From JBCCGE01 sp039029455 (GTDB lineage Bacteria > Pseudomonadota > Gammaproteobacteria > Arenicellales > Poriferihabitantaceae), in assembly GCA_039029455.1 (NCBI GenBank), contig JBCCGE010000081.1:1-14376 (forward strand): DNA of 14,376 nt, in the 5' to 3' direction. Below, one piece after another: positions 14,237-14,376 of this stretch. The notes beneath the pieces were generated by a model. That model was not told the origin of the DNA and did no database searches. It saw only the letters and a program-made list of their open reading frames with translations. Each line of letters begins with the position of its first letter. Position 1 is the stretch's first letter. Position numbers and translations under genes: made by a program.

Positions 14237-14376
14237 CAGTTCAAGTTCAAAGGGTACCCGAGGTTGTTGAACACAGAATGAAAACACGTCACGCGGAAAA
14301 CAAACAGGAATCCCGCGCCATCCATTTTTTGCGGACACAAAGCATTAAATCCGAATTAAACGCAACGCAGACACAC
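14237..14376. other. Upstream region of the AsmA-family gene
   Basis: The minus-strand frame is open through most of this stretch but has no family support as protein. A repeated TTTAAT (about 14345-14361) gives AT-rich character near the window edge. I see no paired -35 and -10 with acceptable spacing, no terminator of an earlier gene and no start of a divergent gene. Confidence 0.4.

Noticed and set aside
14237..14338. 34-residue N-terminal extension of the AsmA protein from a GTG at 14338
   Set aside because: No ribosome site, no resemblance to AsmA N-termini, and it would put the membrane anchor unusually far from the start.
1..14376. CRISPR arrays, tRNA/rRNA genes, prophage, toxin-antitoxin or defence genes
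   Set aside because: No regularly spaced repeats, no cloverleaf with conserved T-loop, and no proteins of these classes were found on either strand.

Overview
The window reads as chromosomal DNA of a gammaproteobacterium. The order hflK-hflC-DUF2065-purA, the class I glutamine synthetase followed by ntrB and ntrC, and a GabD whose N-terminus closely follows the E. coli protein are all typical of that class. Every convincing gene lies on the minus strand, so transcription runs from the high-coordinate end to the low-coordinate end. Six of the ten bacterial genes have well-known names (gabD, purA, hflC, hflK, ntrC/ntrB, glnA); the others are a DUF2065 membrane protein, a DUF938 methyltransferase and a long AsmA-family protein.

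Layout in the direction of transcription. (1) 14236-10631: a 1201-residue AsmA-family membrane-anchored protein, then a DUF938 SAM-dependent methyltransferase 16 bases behind it. (2) 10005-5820: the nitrogen-control locus. glnA has a complete control region: two NtrC dyads about 30 bp apart, a consensus sigma-54 -24/-12 element roughly 100 bp downstream of the nearer dyad, and a GAGGT ribosome site. A strong intrinsic terminator follows glnA, then a near-ideal NtrC dyad just before ntrB. ntrB and ntrC overlap by one base. The three genes form a feedback circuit: NtrB phosphorylates NtrC under nitrogen limitation, NtrC~P drives sigma-54 transcription of glnA, and the dyad in front of ntrB suggests NtrC also controls its own operon. 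(3) 5819-5521: an intergenic gap with one possible extended -10 promoter. (4) 5520-1783: hflK, hflC, a DUF2065 protein and purA, the protease-modulating SPFH complex and AMP synthesis. (5) 1722-268: gabD, succinate-semialdehyde dehydrogenase.

The surprise is the low-coordinate end. From about 188 to 1 on the minus strand the translation stops looking bacterial and matches the linker and first block of reverse transcriptase in Ty3/Gypsy-type LTR retrotransposons, with one in-frame TAG. It runs off the window and is separated from gabD by about 80 bp of AT-rich sequence. This is either a chimeric contig join with eukaryotic DNA or a real retroelement relic beside gabD. The sequence alone cannot decide, and an artefact is the more economical reading.

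I see no CRISPR array, tRNA, rRNA, insertion sequence or unknown multigene system. Outside the retroelement-like end, the interest lies in the detailed regulatory architecture around glnA-ntrBC and in start-site corrections for gabD, ntrB, ntrC and the AsmA gene.
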